Notes: generated from the letters alone by a model not told the origin. A stretch of 51,346 bases of DNA from an uncultured Pelagibacteraceae bacterium (GCA_902569285.1 CACFTS010000004.1:1-51346); one strand, 5' to 3'. Positions 18,017 through 29,387 are shown, numbered from the stretch's first letter. Numbers and translations are program-made.

Positions 18017-18676
18017 ATGAAAAAAATAAAAATTTCACCATCAATATTATCAGCTGACTTTAGTCAATTAGGTAATGAGATAAAAAGATTAAAAGACGGA
18101 GGTGCTGATATGATCCATGTAGATGTAATGGATGGTCATTTTGTTCCAAATTTAACCATTGGGCCCCCTGTAATTAAAGCATTAAAAAAACAATCTTCAA
18201 TGATTTTTGATGTTCATTTAATGATCTCTCCAGTTCATAAATATATTAAAGCTTATTCAGATGCCGGTGCAGATATAATTACAATACATCCTGAGGCTAC
18301 AGATAATTTAAAATTATCAATTTTAAAAATTAAAGAATTAAATAAAAAAGTTGGCGTATCCTTAAACCCTGAAACTAAAGTTGATGTTATTCTTGAACAT
18401 TTAGATAAAATTGATTTAGTATTAATTATGAGTGTTAATCCCGGATTTGGTGGTCAAAAATTTATACCAGAAGTTTTAAATAAAATAAAGGAATTAAAAA
18501 AAATTCAAGAAAATAAGAATCTTGATTTTGATATTGAAATTGATGGTGGTATTAATTTTGATAATTCTAAAATAGCTATAGAAGCAGGGGCTAATATTTT
18601 AGTCTCAGGGACTACAATTTTTAAAAGCAATGATGGAGATATTAAAAAAAATATTGAATTATTAAAATCAAAATAA
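18017..18676 (+). CDS. rpe: ribulose-phosphate 3-epimerase
   Basis: ISPSILSADFSQLGNEI, HVDVMDGHFVPNLTIGPPV, MSVNPGFGGQKF, EIDGGI. Confidence 0.97.
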   Translation: MKKIKISPSILSADFSQLGNEIKRLKDGGADMIHVDVMDGHFVPNLTIGPPVIKALKKQSSMIFDVHLMISPVHKYIKAYSDAGADIITIHPEATDNLKLSILKIKELNKKVGVSLNPETKVDVILEHLDKIDLVLIMSVNPGFGGQKFIPEVLNKIKELKKIQENKNLDFDIEIDGGINFDNSKIAIEAGANILVSGTTIFKSNDGDIKKNIELLKSK

Positions 18677-18680
18677 TTTC

Positions 18681-20285
18681 ATGATTTATATAAATCGTTT
18701 TTTTTTAAACATCTTTAATCAAATTAGAAAATTTTATTTAAACTCTAATCTTTATGATAAAAAAATTTCTAAAATAAATGGTAAAAATTTAATTTATAAA
18801 CCTAGTCCACATTTACTTTCATCTTTAATTAAATATAAAAAAAAAATTAGAATTGAAGATTTTTCATTAGATGAAGTTTGGAATAATAAAAATATAAGTA
18901 ATAAAGATTACAAACACTTAAATAATTTTTACTGGTTTTTCAGTTTAGATCTAAAATCTTCAAAACAAAATACACAAACAGTAATTAAAAATTGGATTAA
19001 CAATAATTACAAATACAACAGTAAAAGTTGGAATTTTGATTTGACAGCAAAAAGAATTATTGCTTGGTTATCTTGTCATAATCTTACTTATGAAGAAAGC
19101 AGTAAAGAATATAGGGATAATTTTGATATAATGATACAAAAACAAGCTAATCATTTAATTAATGAAGTTAATAGATCAGATCCCGTTGATGATAAATTAA
19201 TTGGATGTGCATCAATTATATTGGTTGGACTTTGTTACCAAGATGAAAAAAAATATTTATCTTTTGGATCAACTCTATTAAAAAAAATTTCTAAAATGAC
19301 TTTAGATAATTATGGTTTTCCAAAATCAAGAAATATCAAACAATTAATTTTTTATCTAAAATATTTTATTTTAATAAGAGAATGGTTTAAAGAATCTCAA
19401 ATTAATGTTCCTGAACATATTGATGAAACAATTTATTATCTTGGGCAAGGTTATTCTTTCATTTGGCAAAATATTAACTCTGATATCTTATATAATGGAA
19501 ATAACATCTCAGATAATAGCAGCTTTGATAACTATTTAAAAAGATTAGGTTATAAATTTAAAAATGAAGATCAGGATTTTGGTGGATATATAATTTTGAA
19601 AAATAAAAAAATTTGTCTAACAATGGATGTTGGTCCTTCACCAAATTTGGCATTTTCTAAAGATTATCAATCTGGAGCTTTATCTTTTGAAATTATTTCT
19701 AATGGAATAAAATTAATAAGTAATTGTGGATATCATAAAGAAAGTAATATTAAACTAAATGAATTATCAAAATCAACTGCTGCACAAAGTACATTAACTA
19801 TTGATGACAACTCCTCATGTAAATTTACTAAAATTAATAACTCATGGTTAATAAAAAGAGGTTTAAAGATTATAAAAAAGAATACTGTTTTTAAAAAAAA
19901 TTATTGGAAAATCAATTCTTCTCACGATGGTTATCTAAAAAAATATAATGCAATTCATGAAAGAGAAATTGAATTTTATCCTGAACAAATGACTTTTATT
20001 GGTACAGATAAAATAATTAAAAAAACAAATAATAATTATAAATTTGATATTCGGTTTCATGTAGAACCAAACGTTAAATTAATGAAAACACAAGATAATA
20101 AAACAATCTTAATTGAATTGAAGGATGAAGGTTGGAAATTTACATGTAATAATTATGAGATAAATATTGATAATGGCTTATATTTCGGTAATAAAAATTC
20201 TTATACTGATAACCAAAATATTTTTATTTCTGGTATTTCCAACAACCAAACTGAAAATATTAAATGGGAAATAAAAAAAATATAA
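18681..20285 (+). CDS. heparinase II/III family protein
   Basis: Size, position between rpe and purH, DDKLIGCASIILVGL and GPSPNLAFSKDYQSGALSFEI... pattern. Confidence 0.8.
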   Translation: MIYINRFFLNIFNQIRKFYLNSNLYDKKISKINGKNLIYKPSPHLLSSLIKYKKKIRIEDFSLDEVWNNKNISNKDYKHLNNFYWFFSLDLKSSKQNTQTVIKNWINNNYKYNSKSWNFDLTAKRIIAWLSCHNLTYEESSKEYRDNFDIMIQKQANHLINEVNRSDPVDDKLIGCASIILVGLCYQDEKKYLSFGSTLLKKISKMTLDNYGFPKSRNIKQLIFYLKYFILIREWFKESQINVPEHIDETIYYLGQGYSFIWQNINSDILYNGNNISDNSSFDNYLKRLGYKFKNEDQDFGGYIILKNKKICLTMDVGPSPNLAFSKDYQSGALSFEIISNGIKLISNCGYHKESNIKLNELSKSTAAQSTLTIDDNSSCKFTKINNSWLIKRGLKIIKKNTVFKKNYWKINSSHDGYLKKYNAIHEREIEFYPEQMTFIGTDKIIKKTNNNYKFDIRFHVEPNVKLMKTQDNKTILIELKDEGWKFTCNNYEINIDNGLYFGNKNSYTDNQNIFISGISNNQTENIKWEIKKI

Positions 20286-21820
20286 TGAAAAAAATAAAAT
20301 CCGCTTTAATATCCGTATCAGATAAATCAGATTTAAAAACTCTTTTACAAATTCTTCACAAAAATAAAATTAAATTAATTAGTTCTGGTGGAACTTTTAA
20401 AACTATTCAAAAACTTAAATTTAAGTGTATAGAAGTCTCAAATTTTACTGGTTCTAACGAAATTCTTGATGGCAGAGTTAAAACTTTACATCCAAAAATT
20501 CATGCAGGAATTTTAAATAAAAGAAATAATAAATCGCATTTAAAAGAGTTAAAAAATAATAATTTTGAAAATATTGATTTAGTCATTGTTAATTTTTATC
20601 CATTTGAAAAAACTTTAGAAAAAACAAAAAATCATAATAAAATTATCGAAAATATTGACGTAGGTGGACCCACAATGGTGAGGGCTGCTGCAAAAAATTA
20701 TAATGATGTAACTGTAATTACATCAACAGAACAATATTCAGAACTTATAAATGAATTAAAAATTAACAAAGGAACTACTTCGCTTGAATTTAGAAAAAAA
20801 ATGTCTCAATTAGCTTTTATTGAAACAGCATACTACGATTCAGTAATATCAAATTACTTCAATAAAACTTCAAATATATATTTTCCCAAAAAAAAAATTA
20901 TTCATGGAAATTTAATAGAAAAATTAAGATATGGTGAAAATCCTCACCAAGAGAGTGCTATTTACTCACAAAACAAAAATTTAAAAATAGATAAAATTCA
21001 TGGAAAACGATTAAGTTATAATAATTACAATGATATATTTTCTGCATTAGCCATTTCTAAAACTCTACCAAAAAATACGGGTACTGTTGTTATAAAACAT
21101 GCCAATCCTTGCGGCGTATCAATTCTTAAGAATAAAATAGATAGTTATAAATCTGCTTTAGCATGTGATCCTATAAGTGCTTTTGGTGGAATCGTTTCAT
21201 GTAATTTTAAAATCAATAAAAGTTTAGCTTTAGAACTTAATAAAATTTTTCTTGAAGTAATTATTGCTAATGGCTTTGATAAAAATGCTCTTAAATTATT
21301 GAGGTCAAAAAAAAATTTAAGACTAATTGATGCTTCTAATTTTTTATTAAATGAGATTTTAAGATTTAATTCTATAAATGATTCTATTTTAATACAATCT
21401 GAAGATAAAAAAATATTTTCTAAAAAAGATTTTAAAATTGTTTCAAAAAAAAAACCAACCAAAACACAATTTAATAATTTGATTTTTGCCTTTAATGTTT
21501 GTCGTTATGTAAAATCTAATGCAATTGTGCTTGCAAGTAATAAAACTACGATAGGGATTGGATCAGGGCAACCTAGCAGACTTGATAGCTGTCAAATTGC
21601 TATTGATAAGATGAATAAATTCAAAAATAATAAAAATGAAATTGTTGCTGCTTCTGATGCTTTTTTTCCATTTGTAGATGGTATTGAAAAACTAATTCAA
21701 TCAGGTGTTTCTGCTATTATTCAACCTGCAGGATCAATTAGAGACAAGGAAATTATAAAATTTGCGAATACAACAAAAACTGTGCTAGTTTTTTCTAAAA
21801 CTAGACATTTTAGACATTAA
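20285..21820 (+). CDS. purH: bifunctional phosphoribosylaminoimidazolecarboxamide formyltransferase/IMP cyclohydrolase
   Basis: KSALISVSDKSDL, LISSGGTFKTIQ, DGRVKTLHPKIHAG, LRYGENPHQES, KHANPCG; start moved from 20264 to 20285 (TAATG overlap). Confidence 0.95.
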   Translation: MKKIKSALISVSDKSDLKTLLQILHKNKIKLISSGGTFKTIQKLKFKCIEVSNFTGSNEILDGRVKTLHPKIHAGILNKRNNKSHLKELKNNNFENIDLVIVNFYPFEKTLEKTKNHNKIIENIDVGGPTMVRAAAKNYNDVTVITSTEQYSELINELKINKGTTSLEFRKKMSQLAFIETAYYDSVISNYFNKTSNIYFPKKKIIHGNLIEKLRYGENPHQESAIYSQNKNLKIDKIHGKRLSYNNYNDIFSALAISKTLPKNTGTVVIKHANPCGVSILKNKIDSYKSALACDPISAFGGIVSCNFKINKSLALELNKIFLEVIIANGFDKNALKLLRSKKNLRLIDASNFLLNEILRFNSINDSILIQSEDKKIFSKKDFKIVSKKKPTKTQFNNLIFAFNVCRYVKSNAIVLASNKTTIGIGSGQPSRLDSCQIAIDKMNKFKNNKNEIVAASDAFFPFVDGIEKLIQSGVSAIIQPAGSIRDKEIIKFANTTKTVLVFSKTRHFRH

Positions 21821-22152
21821 ATTTTATCAATTTTAGCAGCTAAAATAAAATCATTTTCGGATAAACCTTCAATTGCATGTGTTGTGATATTAATTTTTGC
21901 ATAACCCCAACCAAATGAAATTTCGGGATGATGCCCTTCCTCTTCTGATATTTTTCCCACTTCATTAACAAATTTTTGACTTTCTAAAAAATTTTTAAAA
22001 TTAAATTTTTTTTCTATAAAAAAAATACCTTTATTATTTTTAATAATACTCCAACCATCAACTTTTTTTTGGTATTTATGAATTTCAGAAATATCGAATG
22101 GAATAACTCCACCTTCACAAGGTATACATTTTTTTTCTGAAAGTTTATTCAT
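21817..22152 (-). CDS. phhB: pterin-4a-carbinolamine dehydratase
   Basis: CIPCEGGVIPF, EEEGHHPEISFGWGYAKINITTHAIEGLSENDF. Confidence 0.93.
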   Translation of the reverse strand: MNKLSEKKCIPCEGGVIPFDISEIHKYQKKVDGWSIIKNNKGIFFIEKKFNFKNFLESQKFVNEVGKISEEEGHHPEISFGWGYAKINITTHAIEGLSENDFILAAKIDKI

Positions 22153-22174
22153 CTAGATTATATCCTAATTCTAT

Positions 22175-22249
22175 TGGAGCGGGCAAAGGGGGTCGAACCC
22201 TCGACCTTCTCGTTGGCAACGAGACGCTCTACCACTGAGCTATACCCGC
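22175..22249 (-). tRNA. tRNA-Gly (anticodon GCC)
   Basis: Minus strand GCGGGTATAGCTCAGTGGTAGAGCGTCTCGTTGCCAACGAGAAGGTCGAGGGTTCGACCCCCTTTGCCCGCTCCA; cloverleaf with loop TTGCCAA, encoded CCA. Confidence 0.97.
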
Positions 22250-22318
22250 AAATTAATGTAGTATAATTAGTCGTTTTTTTAATTCAAGCAATATTAAATA
22301 TGATATATTTTTCTACCA

Positions 22319-22996
22319 ATGAAAAAAGAAGATTTACCAAAAATAATATCTATATTTCCTTTAAGCAATTTTATAATTTTTCCTAATACCACTGTCCCAT
22401 TAAATATTTTTGAGCCAAGATATATTGATATGGTAAATGATAGTATGAGTCACAGCAAACTTATTGGAATGATACAACCAAAACTAAAACCCACTACTTA
22501 TAGAATTTTTGATTCTGCAAAACTTAAAAATCATCTTAATCCAGACTTACACGAAATTGGTTGTATGGGAAAAATAACAAATCTTAAAGAAATTGAAGAT
22601 GGTAAATTTTTAATTGAACTAAAAGGAATTATTAGATTTCAAATTATGAAAGAAATTCAATCAAAAAAAAAGTATCGTCAATACGAAATAAATTTTAGTA
22701 ATTTTTATGATGATCTTGATGTTAAAATTGAGAATATTCAATTTTCTGATTTAAAACTTATTTTTAAAGATTTAAAGAAACTTTTTGAAAAAAGAGGTTT
22801 TATAATTAATTGGAAAGAACTAGGAAAACAAAGCTTAGATGAAACTATCAATGCATTAGCTATGGCCTCTCCATTTACACTCGCAGAAAAACAAATTTTA
22901 TTAGAAGCAAAAAATTTAGAAACAAGAAAAAAAAAAATTTCAGAAATATTAAAAACTTATTCATTTGATGATTATAATAATACTACAGTTCAATAA
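22319..22996 (+). CDS. LON peptidase substrate-binding domain protein
   Basis: IFPLSNFIIFPNTTVPLNIFEPRYIDMV, IGCMGKITNLKEIEDGKFLIELKGIIRF. Confidence 0.9.
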   Translation: MKKEDLPKIISIFPLSNFIIFPNTTVPLNIFEPRYIDMVNDSMSHSKLIGMIQPKLKPTTYRIFDSAKLKNHLNPDLHEIGCMGKITNLKEIEDGKFLIELKGIIRFQIMKEIQSKKKYRQYEINFSNFYDDLDVKIENIQFSDLKLIFKDLKKLFEKRGFIINWKELGKQSLDETINALAMASPFTLAEKQILLEAKNLETRKKKISEILKTYSFDDYNNTTVQ

Positions 22997-22998
22997 TT

Positions 22999-24111
22999 TT
23001 AAATTATTAAACCGTTATTAGCAATTTTTTCAAAAGATCTATTTAAAAATTTATTTTTTCCAAAAAATTGAATTGATTTACTAAAAAAATCATTTTTCAT
23101 ATTACTTTCTAATTTGAAAAACTCATACACAAAATCAATACTACTTGAAAAAAGATAATTTTTGTGTTTAGTTTTTTTCTCAAAATCAACACATATAGAA
23201 CTATCTAAATCCAAACCATGATCTAGCTTAAATTTTATCAGTTCGGATATATTTTTAATATCTCTCAGAGACATATTAAAACCTTGTCCGGCTAATGGAT
23301 GTAATTTATGCAATAAATCTCCAAAAGCTAAAATATTTTTATAATAATAAGATCTTAAATTAGATGATTTTAATTCAAAGGAAACTAATTCACTAAATTT
23401 TATAATAGAATATTTAGTATTATATTTTTTAATTAATCCTTTTAAATCTACATTTTTATTTCCTTCTATTGAATAAACAATGGAAGTTTCTTTTGTTGAA
23501 ATAGGCAAAAATGCAATTGGTCCTCTTTCTGTAAATGTCTGAGAGGCGACATTGTTATTTCTTAGCTCTTTGTGTTTAATAATTGCTGTGTGTGCATAAC
23601 TATTATAATTTTTTTTCATTTTTTTGAAAAAAAATTTATTTGTAATTGCATTATAGCCATCACAATTAATAATTAAATTATAATCTTTAATATTAAAATT
23701 TTGAAAATTATTTTTATTCTTAAAATTACAAAATTTATTTTTTTTAAGTTTTGATAATAAATATTTTTGTAAATCGTAGTTTTTAATAATTGCAAAAAGT
23801 GGTTGATCATCATTCTGAAAATTTAGAATTTTCTCATTTTGTAAATTATCAGAATAAATTTCTATTTTATTAATATTCCATAAAAATTTTTTAATATCTA
23901 AAATATCTTTATTAAAAAAATCTAAATTTTTTTTTGATATTGCAATTGTTCGAGTCTTATTATTCTTAAAAAAATTTTTATTTGAAAAAATATCAACAAA
24001 TATTCCTTTGTTAACCAAAGATTTAGCTAAACTTAAGCTTGTTAATCCATCACCTAGTATGCAGAGTTTCATCATATTTTTAATTTTAACAACAAAAATT
24101 AGATGATACAA
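22999..24111 (-). CDS. FAD-dependent monooxygenase, UbiH/Coq6-like
   Basis: CILGDGLTSLSLAKSL, GDLLHKLHPLAGQGFNMSLRD; true start likely internal (MMKLC, ~24075). Confidence 0.85.
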   Translation of the reverse strand: MYHLIFVVKIKNMMKLCILGDGLTSLSLAKSLVNKGIFVDIFSNKNFFKNNKTRTIAISKKNLDFFNKDILDIKKFLWNINKIEIYSDNLQNEKILNFQNDDQPLFAIIKNYDLQKYLLSKLKKNKFCNFKNKNNFQNFNIKDYNLIINCDGYNAITNKFFFKKMKKNYNSYAHTAIIKHKELRNNNVASQTFTERGPIAFLPISTKETSIVYSIEGNKNVDLKGLIKKYNTKYSIIKFSELVSFELKSSNLRSYYYKNILAFGDLLHKLHPLAGQGFNMSLRDIKNISELIKFKLDHGLDLDSSICVDFEKKTKHKNYLFSSSIDFVYEFFKLESNMKNDFFSKSIQFFGKNKFLNRSFEKIANNGLII

Positions 24112-26226
24112 AGTGATAAATTTGATTCATCTAATATGGATATAAAAAAACTATCTAATACAGCCTTAATGTTTGTAATTAAGCGATTAATTGAAATCAT
24201 GGGTATTTGTATCTCTTTATTTGGAATTTTTATATTTATTGCATTAATTTCATATTCTCCTAATGATCCAAACTTTATTTTTCCGGATAATACAGTTATT
24301 AAAAATATATTAGGATACCAAGGCAGTCTTATATCTGACTTTTTATTACAATCTATTGGTTTAATTGCTTATTTAGTTCCAATTACTTTTATCTTTACAG
24401 GAACAAATATTTTTAGAAAAAAAGAGATTTTCCTATTGATTGAAAATGCTTTTTTTATTGTAATATATTCTCTTTTTGGATCTTTATTCTTTAATATTTT
24501 TTATATAGAAACTTTTACACTTTATATAAATGGAAATGGAGGATTTGTTGGAAACTATTTAAGCGAAACTTTTATAAAAAATTTAATTAATTCTTATAAT
24601 AATTTTTTTTATTATTTTTTTATATTAATAACAATATTCTTTTTTTTAATAAGTATAAATTTTAACCCAAAAAATTTTTTTCAAGGTATAAAAAAAATAA
24701 TTCAATTTATTTTGAAAAAAAATATAAAAAATTATACAAATAAAAATGAAGTGATAGATGAGTTTATTCCACAAGAAGAAATTAAAAATTTGATACAGGA
24801 AGATTTACCATTTATTAAAACAGAAAATATTAAATCTTCAAATAAAACTAAATTTTTACTCCCATCAATTGATTTATTAAAAGTTCCTTCGAAGAAAGAG
24901 AGGGAAAATTTAAATAAAAATGAAAATAATAATCCCGAATTTCTTGAAAAGATTCTTTTAGATTTTGGCGTAAATGGGAAAATAAAAAAAGTAAGTCATG
25001 GACCTGTTGTAACTTTAAATGAATTTGAACCTGCTGCGGGTATTAAAGTTTCTAAAATAATTAATCTTTCTGATGATATTGCTAGAAATACAAGTTCTGA
25101 ATCTGCTAGAATAGCTACTATTCCTGGAAGTAACACAGTAGGTATTGAACTTCCTAATTCACTAAGAGAAAATGTTTATTTAAGTGAGATATTAAACACC
25201 GCAGATTTTAAAAAGAAAGAAATTAAATTACCAATAGCTTTAGGTAAAAATATTTCTGGAACACCTGTCGTTGGAGATTTATCATCCATGCCTCATTTAT
25301 TGATTGCTGGTACAACTGGTTCTGGTAAGTCAGTTTGTGTAAATACAATAATTTTATCACTTCTTTACAAACATACGCCGGAAAAATGTAAATTTATTCT
25401 TATAGATCCCAAGATGTTAGAACTTTCTACTTACGAAGGAGTTCCACATTTACTTTGTCCTGTCATTACAGAAGCTAAAAAAGCTGCTTCAGTTTTAGGC
25501 TGGGTAGTAAAAGAAATGGAAAGTAGATACAGATTAATGACCAAAGAAGGAGTTAGAAATATTGATAGTTATAATGCAAAACATAAACTTCCTATGCCTT
25601 ATATAGTTGTTGTAGTTGATGAAATGTCCGATTTGATGTTAGTTGCTGGAAAAGAAATCGAAAACTATATTCAAAAATTATCTCAAATGGCAAGAGCAGC
25701 AGGAATTCATATTATTATGGCTACTCAAAGACCAAGTGTTGACGTAATTACAGGTACAATTAAAGCCAATTTTCCTACCCGTATTTCATTTCAAGTAACA
25801 TCTAAAATAGATAGTAGAACAATTTTAGGTGAACAGGGTGCTGAGCAGTTATTAGGTAAAGGAGATATGTTATATATGTCTTCAGCAAATAAAATTATAA
25901 GAATCCATGCCCCTTTTGTATCGGATAACGAAATAGAAAAAATCAATAACTTTTTAAGATCTCAAGCAGAACCAGATTATGTTGATGAAATTTTAAACTT
26001 TGTTGATGAAAAGGAAATAAATGAAACTTCAAAAAATCAAGGAGATAAAGATGAACTTTATCAAACTGCTGTTGAAATAATTAAATCAGAAGGAAAAGCT
26101 TCAACATCTTTTTTACAAAGAAAACTTCAAATTGGCTATAATCGTGCAGCAAGAATAATTGATATGATGGAAGCAGAAGGTATTGTTAGTAAAGCAAATC
26201 ATGTTGGAAAACGAGATGTTCTTTAA
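24103..26226 (+). CDS. ftsK: DNA translocase FtsK
   Basis: N-terminal TM helices, LLIAGTTGSGKSVCVN Walker A, VVVVDEMSDLM Walker B, C-terminal gamma-type winged helix. Confidence 0.96.
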   Translation: MIQSDKFDSSNMDIKKLSNTALMFVIKRLIEIMGICISLFGIFIFIALISYSPNDPNFIFPDNTVIKNILGYQGSLISDFLLQSIGLIAYLVPITFIFTGTNIFRKKEIFLLIENAFFIVIYSLFGSLFFNIFYIETFTLYINGNGGFVGNYLSETFIKNLINSYNNFFYYFFILITIFFFLISINFNPKNFFQGIKKIIQFILKKNIKNYTNKNEVIDEFIPQEEIKNLIQEDLPFIKTENIKSSNKTKFLLPSIDLLKVPSKKERENLNKNENNNPEFLEKILLDFGVNGKIKKVSHGPVVTLNEFEPAAGIKVSKIINLSDDIARNTSSESARIATIPGSNTVGIELPNSLRENVYLSEILNTADFKKKEIKLPIALGKNISGTPVVGDLSSMPHLLIAGTTGSGKSVCVNTIILSLLYKHTPEKCKFILIDPKMLELSTYEGVPHLLCPVITEAKKAASVLGWVVKEMESRYRLMTKEGVRNIDSYNAKHKLPMPYIVVVVDEMSDLMLVAGKEIENYIQKLSQMARAAGIHIIMATQRPSVDVITGTIKANFPTRISFQVTSKIDSRTILGEQGAEQLLGKGDMLYMSSANKIIRIHAPFVSDNEIEKINNFLRSQAEPDYVDEILNFVDEKEINETSKNQGDKDELYQTAVEIIKSEGKASTSFLQRKLQIGYNRAARIIDMMEAEGIVSKANHVGKRDVL

Positions 26227-26774
26227 TGAAAAAAATCTTTTTGATTATATTTTTTATAGTCTCAGTTAATAATGTTTCAGCATCAATAAAAGACAATATA
26301 ATTAATAAATTAAAAGATATTGAAAATATATCTTTTAAATTCGAGCAAAATATCAATGGAAAAATTGAAAATGGCAATTGTATAATTGAATATCCAAAAA
26401 AAATTTTTTGTAAATACGATTTAAGCAATCAAAAAATTTTAGTCTCAAATGGCAAATCTTTAGTGATAAAAACTTTAAGTAGTTATTATCATTATTCACT
26501 AAAAAAAACTCCATTAAATTTGATTTTGAATAAAAATTTTTTATTAGAAAAGATCAGTAATTTAGAAGAAAGAAATATTAATGATCAATTTGTAAATTAT
26601 AATTTTATAGAAAATGAAAATGAAATAAATTTATTTTTTGATAAAAATACTTTTAATTTAATTGGTTGGCAAACTATTGATATTTATCAAAATATTAGTA
26701 TTACCTATCTTTCTTCTATTAAAAGAAACCAAAAATTAAAAGAAAACTTATTTACACTTCCACAACAAAATTAA
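26226..26774 (+). CDS. lolA: outer membrane lipoprotein carrier protein LolA family
   Basis: Signal peptide, ISFKFEQNINGKIENGNCIIEYPKKIFCKYD, position after ftsK. Confidence 0.87.
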   Translation: MKKIFLIIFFIVSVNNVSASIKDNIINKLKDIENISFKFEQNINGKIENGNCIIEYPKKIFCKYDLSNQKILVSNGKSLVIKTLSSYYHYSLKKTPLNLILNKNFLLEKISNLEERNINDQFVNYNFIENENEINLFFDKNTFNLIGWQTIDIYQNISITYLSSIKRNQKLKENLFTLPQQN

Positions 26775-26775
26775 T

Positions 26776-27273
26776 TTATAATAATACAGTTTCTGTTTTA
26801 AAAATTTTCATACCTCTAGCAATATAATTTTTTAAAGCATTGTGGTGATCTAAAGAACATGTATGTACCCAAACTCTTTTGGGTTTATTTAAAAATGAAT
26901 TTTTTATAGCAGATGATAAAAGGTAAGAGCCTAATTTTTGATTTTGATATTCTTCTAATAACCCCAAATAAGCTATTTCAACTTCATTTAAATTTAAAAT
27001 GAGCTCAAAATAACCAGCTAAATCCTCCTTAAATTTTAAAACATAAGTTTTAACTTTTTTATCTGATACATATTCAATCCATTGTTTTTCCGTCCAAACC
27101 AAACGATCGACCCAGTGATGATTTTTTCCTACATTTTTATAGAAAAATTTATTAAGCTGAAAATCAACAGGGTCGACAAGTTGAACTGAATGTTTATCTG
27201 AATTATAAAAAGAGTCTTTAAAATCCTCAAGAGAAGATATTTCTAAATAATTTCTTTCTACCTTTTTGTTCAC
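26776..27273 (-). CDS. GNAT family N-acetyltransferase
   Basis: YFELILNLNEVEIAYLGLLEEYQNQKLGSYLLSSAI...VWVHTCSLDHHNALKNYIARGMKIFKTE. Confidence 0.9.
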   Translation of the reverse strand: MNKKVERNYLEISSLEDFKDSFYNSDKHSVQLVDPVDFQLNKFFYKNVGKNHHWVDRLVWTEKQWIEYVSDKKVKTYVLKFKEDLAGYFELILNLNEVEIAYLGLLEEYQNQKLGSYLLSSAIKNSFLNKPKRVWVHTCSLDHHNALKNYIARGMKIFKTETVLL

Positions 27274-27635
27274 TCAACCATCTTGCCAACTCTTTCACCT
27301 CCAAATAAATGAAAGTGTAAATGAGGTACTTCTTGGCCTCCATGTTCACTTATGTTTGCTAATGCTCTATAGCCTTTGCCTGTATCCACTGAAATTCCAA
27401 GCTTTTTAGCAACAATATTAATTCCTTTTAACAATCCAACCATTTCATCAGGAGAGGCATTCAAACTAAAATCATCAAGATCAATATATTTGCCTTTTGG
27501 TATTACTAGAGCATGGATCTTTTTTTTTGGATTAATATCATAAAATGATAAAACAAAATTATCCTCGTAAATTTTTTTACAAGGAATTTCGCCTCTTAAA
27601 ATTTTTGCAAAAATATTATTATCATCATATTTCAT
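27270..27635 (-). CDS. HIT family hydrolase
   Basis: IFAKILRGEIPCKKIYED, QEVPHLHFHLFGG. Confidence 0.95.
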   Translation of the reverse strand: MKYDDNNIFAKILRGEIPCKKIYEDNFVLSFYDINPKKKIHALVIPKGKYIDLDDFSLNASPDEMVGLLKGINIVAKKLGISVDTGKGYRALANISEHGGQEVPHLHFHLFGGERVGKMVE

Positions 27636-27645
27636 TATTAAACCT

Positions 27646-27918
27646 TTATTTTTTTCTTTTATTTAATTCTTCCATTATATCTTCTATTTTAACTTCATTA
27701 GCCTCTAGATACATAACTAAGTGATATAAAACGTCTGCAGCTTCATGTATTTTGTTAGAATTTTTTTCAACTGCTTCAATTAATTCATTTATTTCCTCTA
27801 AAATTTTTTCTTTACTTAAGTTTTTATCATTCAGAAGTTTATTTGTGTAAGACCCTTCAACAGGATAATTTTTTCTCTCTCTTGCAATTTTAAAAAGGTC
27901 TTCTAATGTATTAAGCAT
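27646..27918 (-). CDS. hisE: phosphoribosyl-ATP diphosphatase
   Basis: IHEAADVLYHLVMYLEANEVKIEDIMEELNKR; in his operon. Confidence 0.93.
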   Translation of the reverse strand: MLNTLEDLFKIARERKNYPVEGSYTNKLLNDKNLSKEKILEEINELIEAVEKNSNKIHEAADVLYHLVMYLEANEVKIEDIMEELNKRKK

Positions 27919-27919
27919 A

Positions 27920-28675
27920 TTAAATTCTAACTGGAATTCCTTTAGAGTTCAAATATTCTTTAGCTTCTTTTACTGAATGTTTACCATAGTGAAATATTGA
28001 AGCAGCTAATACTGCGCTGGCATTACCTAATTTTATTCCATCAACTAAATGATCTAAGTTACCAACACCACCAGATGCAATTAAAGGAATATTTATCTTT
28101 GATGATATTTTTGACATTAAATCAATATCATAGCCAACTTGTGTCCCATCCCTATCCATAGAAGTAACTAATAGTTCGCCTGCTCCACTATCCTCCATTT
28201 TTTTTGAAAATTCTATAACATCAATATTGGTATTATTTCTTCCACCATGAGTAAACACCTCCCATTTACCTTCATTTAATTTTGCATCAATTGCTACAAC
28301 AATACACTGTGAACCAAATTTTTTTGAACTTTCCTCAACTACTTTTGAATTTTGAACAGCTGCTGTATTTATTGAAACTTTATCAGCACCACAGTGAAGT
28401 AATTTAGAAATGTCTTCAACGCTTCTTACCCCGCCACCAACAGTTAAAGGTACAAAACATTTTTTTGATGTTTTTTCTACAACTTCATAAATTATATCTC
28501 TATTTTCATTTGAAGCAGTTATATCTAGAAAACATATTTCATCAGCACCACCATCGCTATAAATTTTAGCTTGTTCAACTGGATCACCTGCATCTTTTAA
28601 ATCAACAAAATTAATACCTTTTACAACACGTCCATTTTTAACATCTAGGCATGGAATAATTCTGTTTTTAAGCAT
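27920..28675 (-). CDS. hisF: imidazole glycerol phosphate synthase subunit HisF
   Basis: [45 protein letters not shown]. Confidence 0.98.
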   Translation of the reverse strand: MLKNRIIPCLDVKNGRVVKGINFVDLKDAGDPVEQAKIYSDGGADEICFLDITASNENRDIIYEVVEKTSKKCFVPLTVGGGVRSVEDISKLLHCGADKVSINTAAVQNSKVVEESSKKFGSQCIVVAIDAKLNEGKWEVFTHGGRNNTNIDVIEFSKKMEDSGAGELLVTSMDRDGTQVGYDIDLMSKISSKINIPLIASGGVGNLDHLVDGIKLGNASAVLAASIFHYGKHSVKEAKEYLNSKGIPVRI

Positions 28676-29387
28676 CTATTTCTCTCACTAAATCTTCTAA
28701 TTTTATATCTCCATCGTATATGGCTTTACCAACTATTATACCTTCAATATTTTTTAAACTTTTAGCTTTTTTGATATCATCTATTGATGAAACTCCACCA
28801 GAAATAATTACAGGACAATTTGATATCTCAGCAACTTTCGATGTTTCTTCGAAGTTTGGACTTTGTTTAGTACCGTCTCTATTAATATCAGTATAGATCA
28901 ATCTACTTACTCCATAATTATTTACTTCTTTTAAGAAATCTAAAGTTAATTGATTAGAACTCTCTTTCCAGCCGGATACTGATAGATATCCATTTTTAGC
29001 ATCTAAACCTAACGCAATTTTGTTTGAAAATTTTTGACATACTTCTTTTAAAAAGTTTTTATCTTTTATGGCCGCACTTCCTAAAATTACTTTTTCAACA
29101 CCAGTATCAATATATTTTTGAATGCTTTCAAAACTTCTAATACCTCCACCAATTTCAATTTTAAGGTCAAATTTATTAATTATTTCTTGAATAATTTCCA
29201 AATTAACTGTCTTTCCAGTTAAAGCTCCGTCTAAATCTACAATGTGTAAATTTTTAAAACCATGATCTTTATATTTGCCAGCTTGATCAACTGGCGACAT
29301 TTTATATTCAGTTTTATTATCAAAGTCTCCTTTGACTAATCGCACACACTTCTTATCTTTTATGTCTATTGCTGGAAATATTTTCAC
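28668..29387 (-). CDS. hisA: HisA ProFAR isomerase
   Basis: [42 protein letters not shown]. Confidence 0.97.
   Translation of the reverse strand: MKIFPAIDIKDKKCVRLVKGDFDNKTEYKMSPVDQAGKYKDHGFKNLHIVDLDGALTGKTVNLEIIQEIINKFDLKIEIGGGIRSFESIQKYIDTGVEKVILGSAAIKDKNFLKEVCQKFSNKIALGLDAKNGYLSVSGWKESSNQLTLDFLKEVNNYGVSRLIYTDINRDGTKQSPNFEETSKVAEISNCPVIISGGVSSIDDIKKAKSLKNIEGIIVGKAIYDGDIKLEDLVREIDA

Noticed and set aside
18681-20285. Heparinase II/III family gene as an unusual accessory insertion
   Set aside because: Its position between rpe-side genes and purH resembles a conserved alphaproteobacterial gene order, so it is not remarkable here.
21145-21462. 105-aa minus-strand ORF
   Set aside because: Antisense to purH.
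26186-26428. 80-aa minus-strand ORF
   Set aside because: Antisense across the ftsK/lolA junction; hydrophobic composition expected from AT-rich complement.
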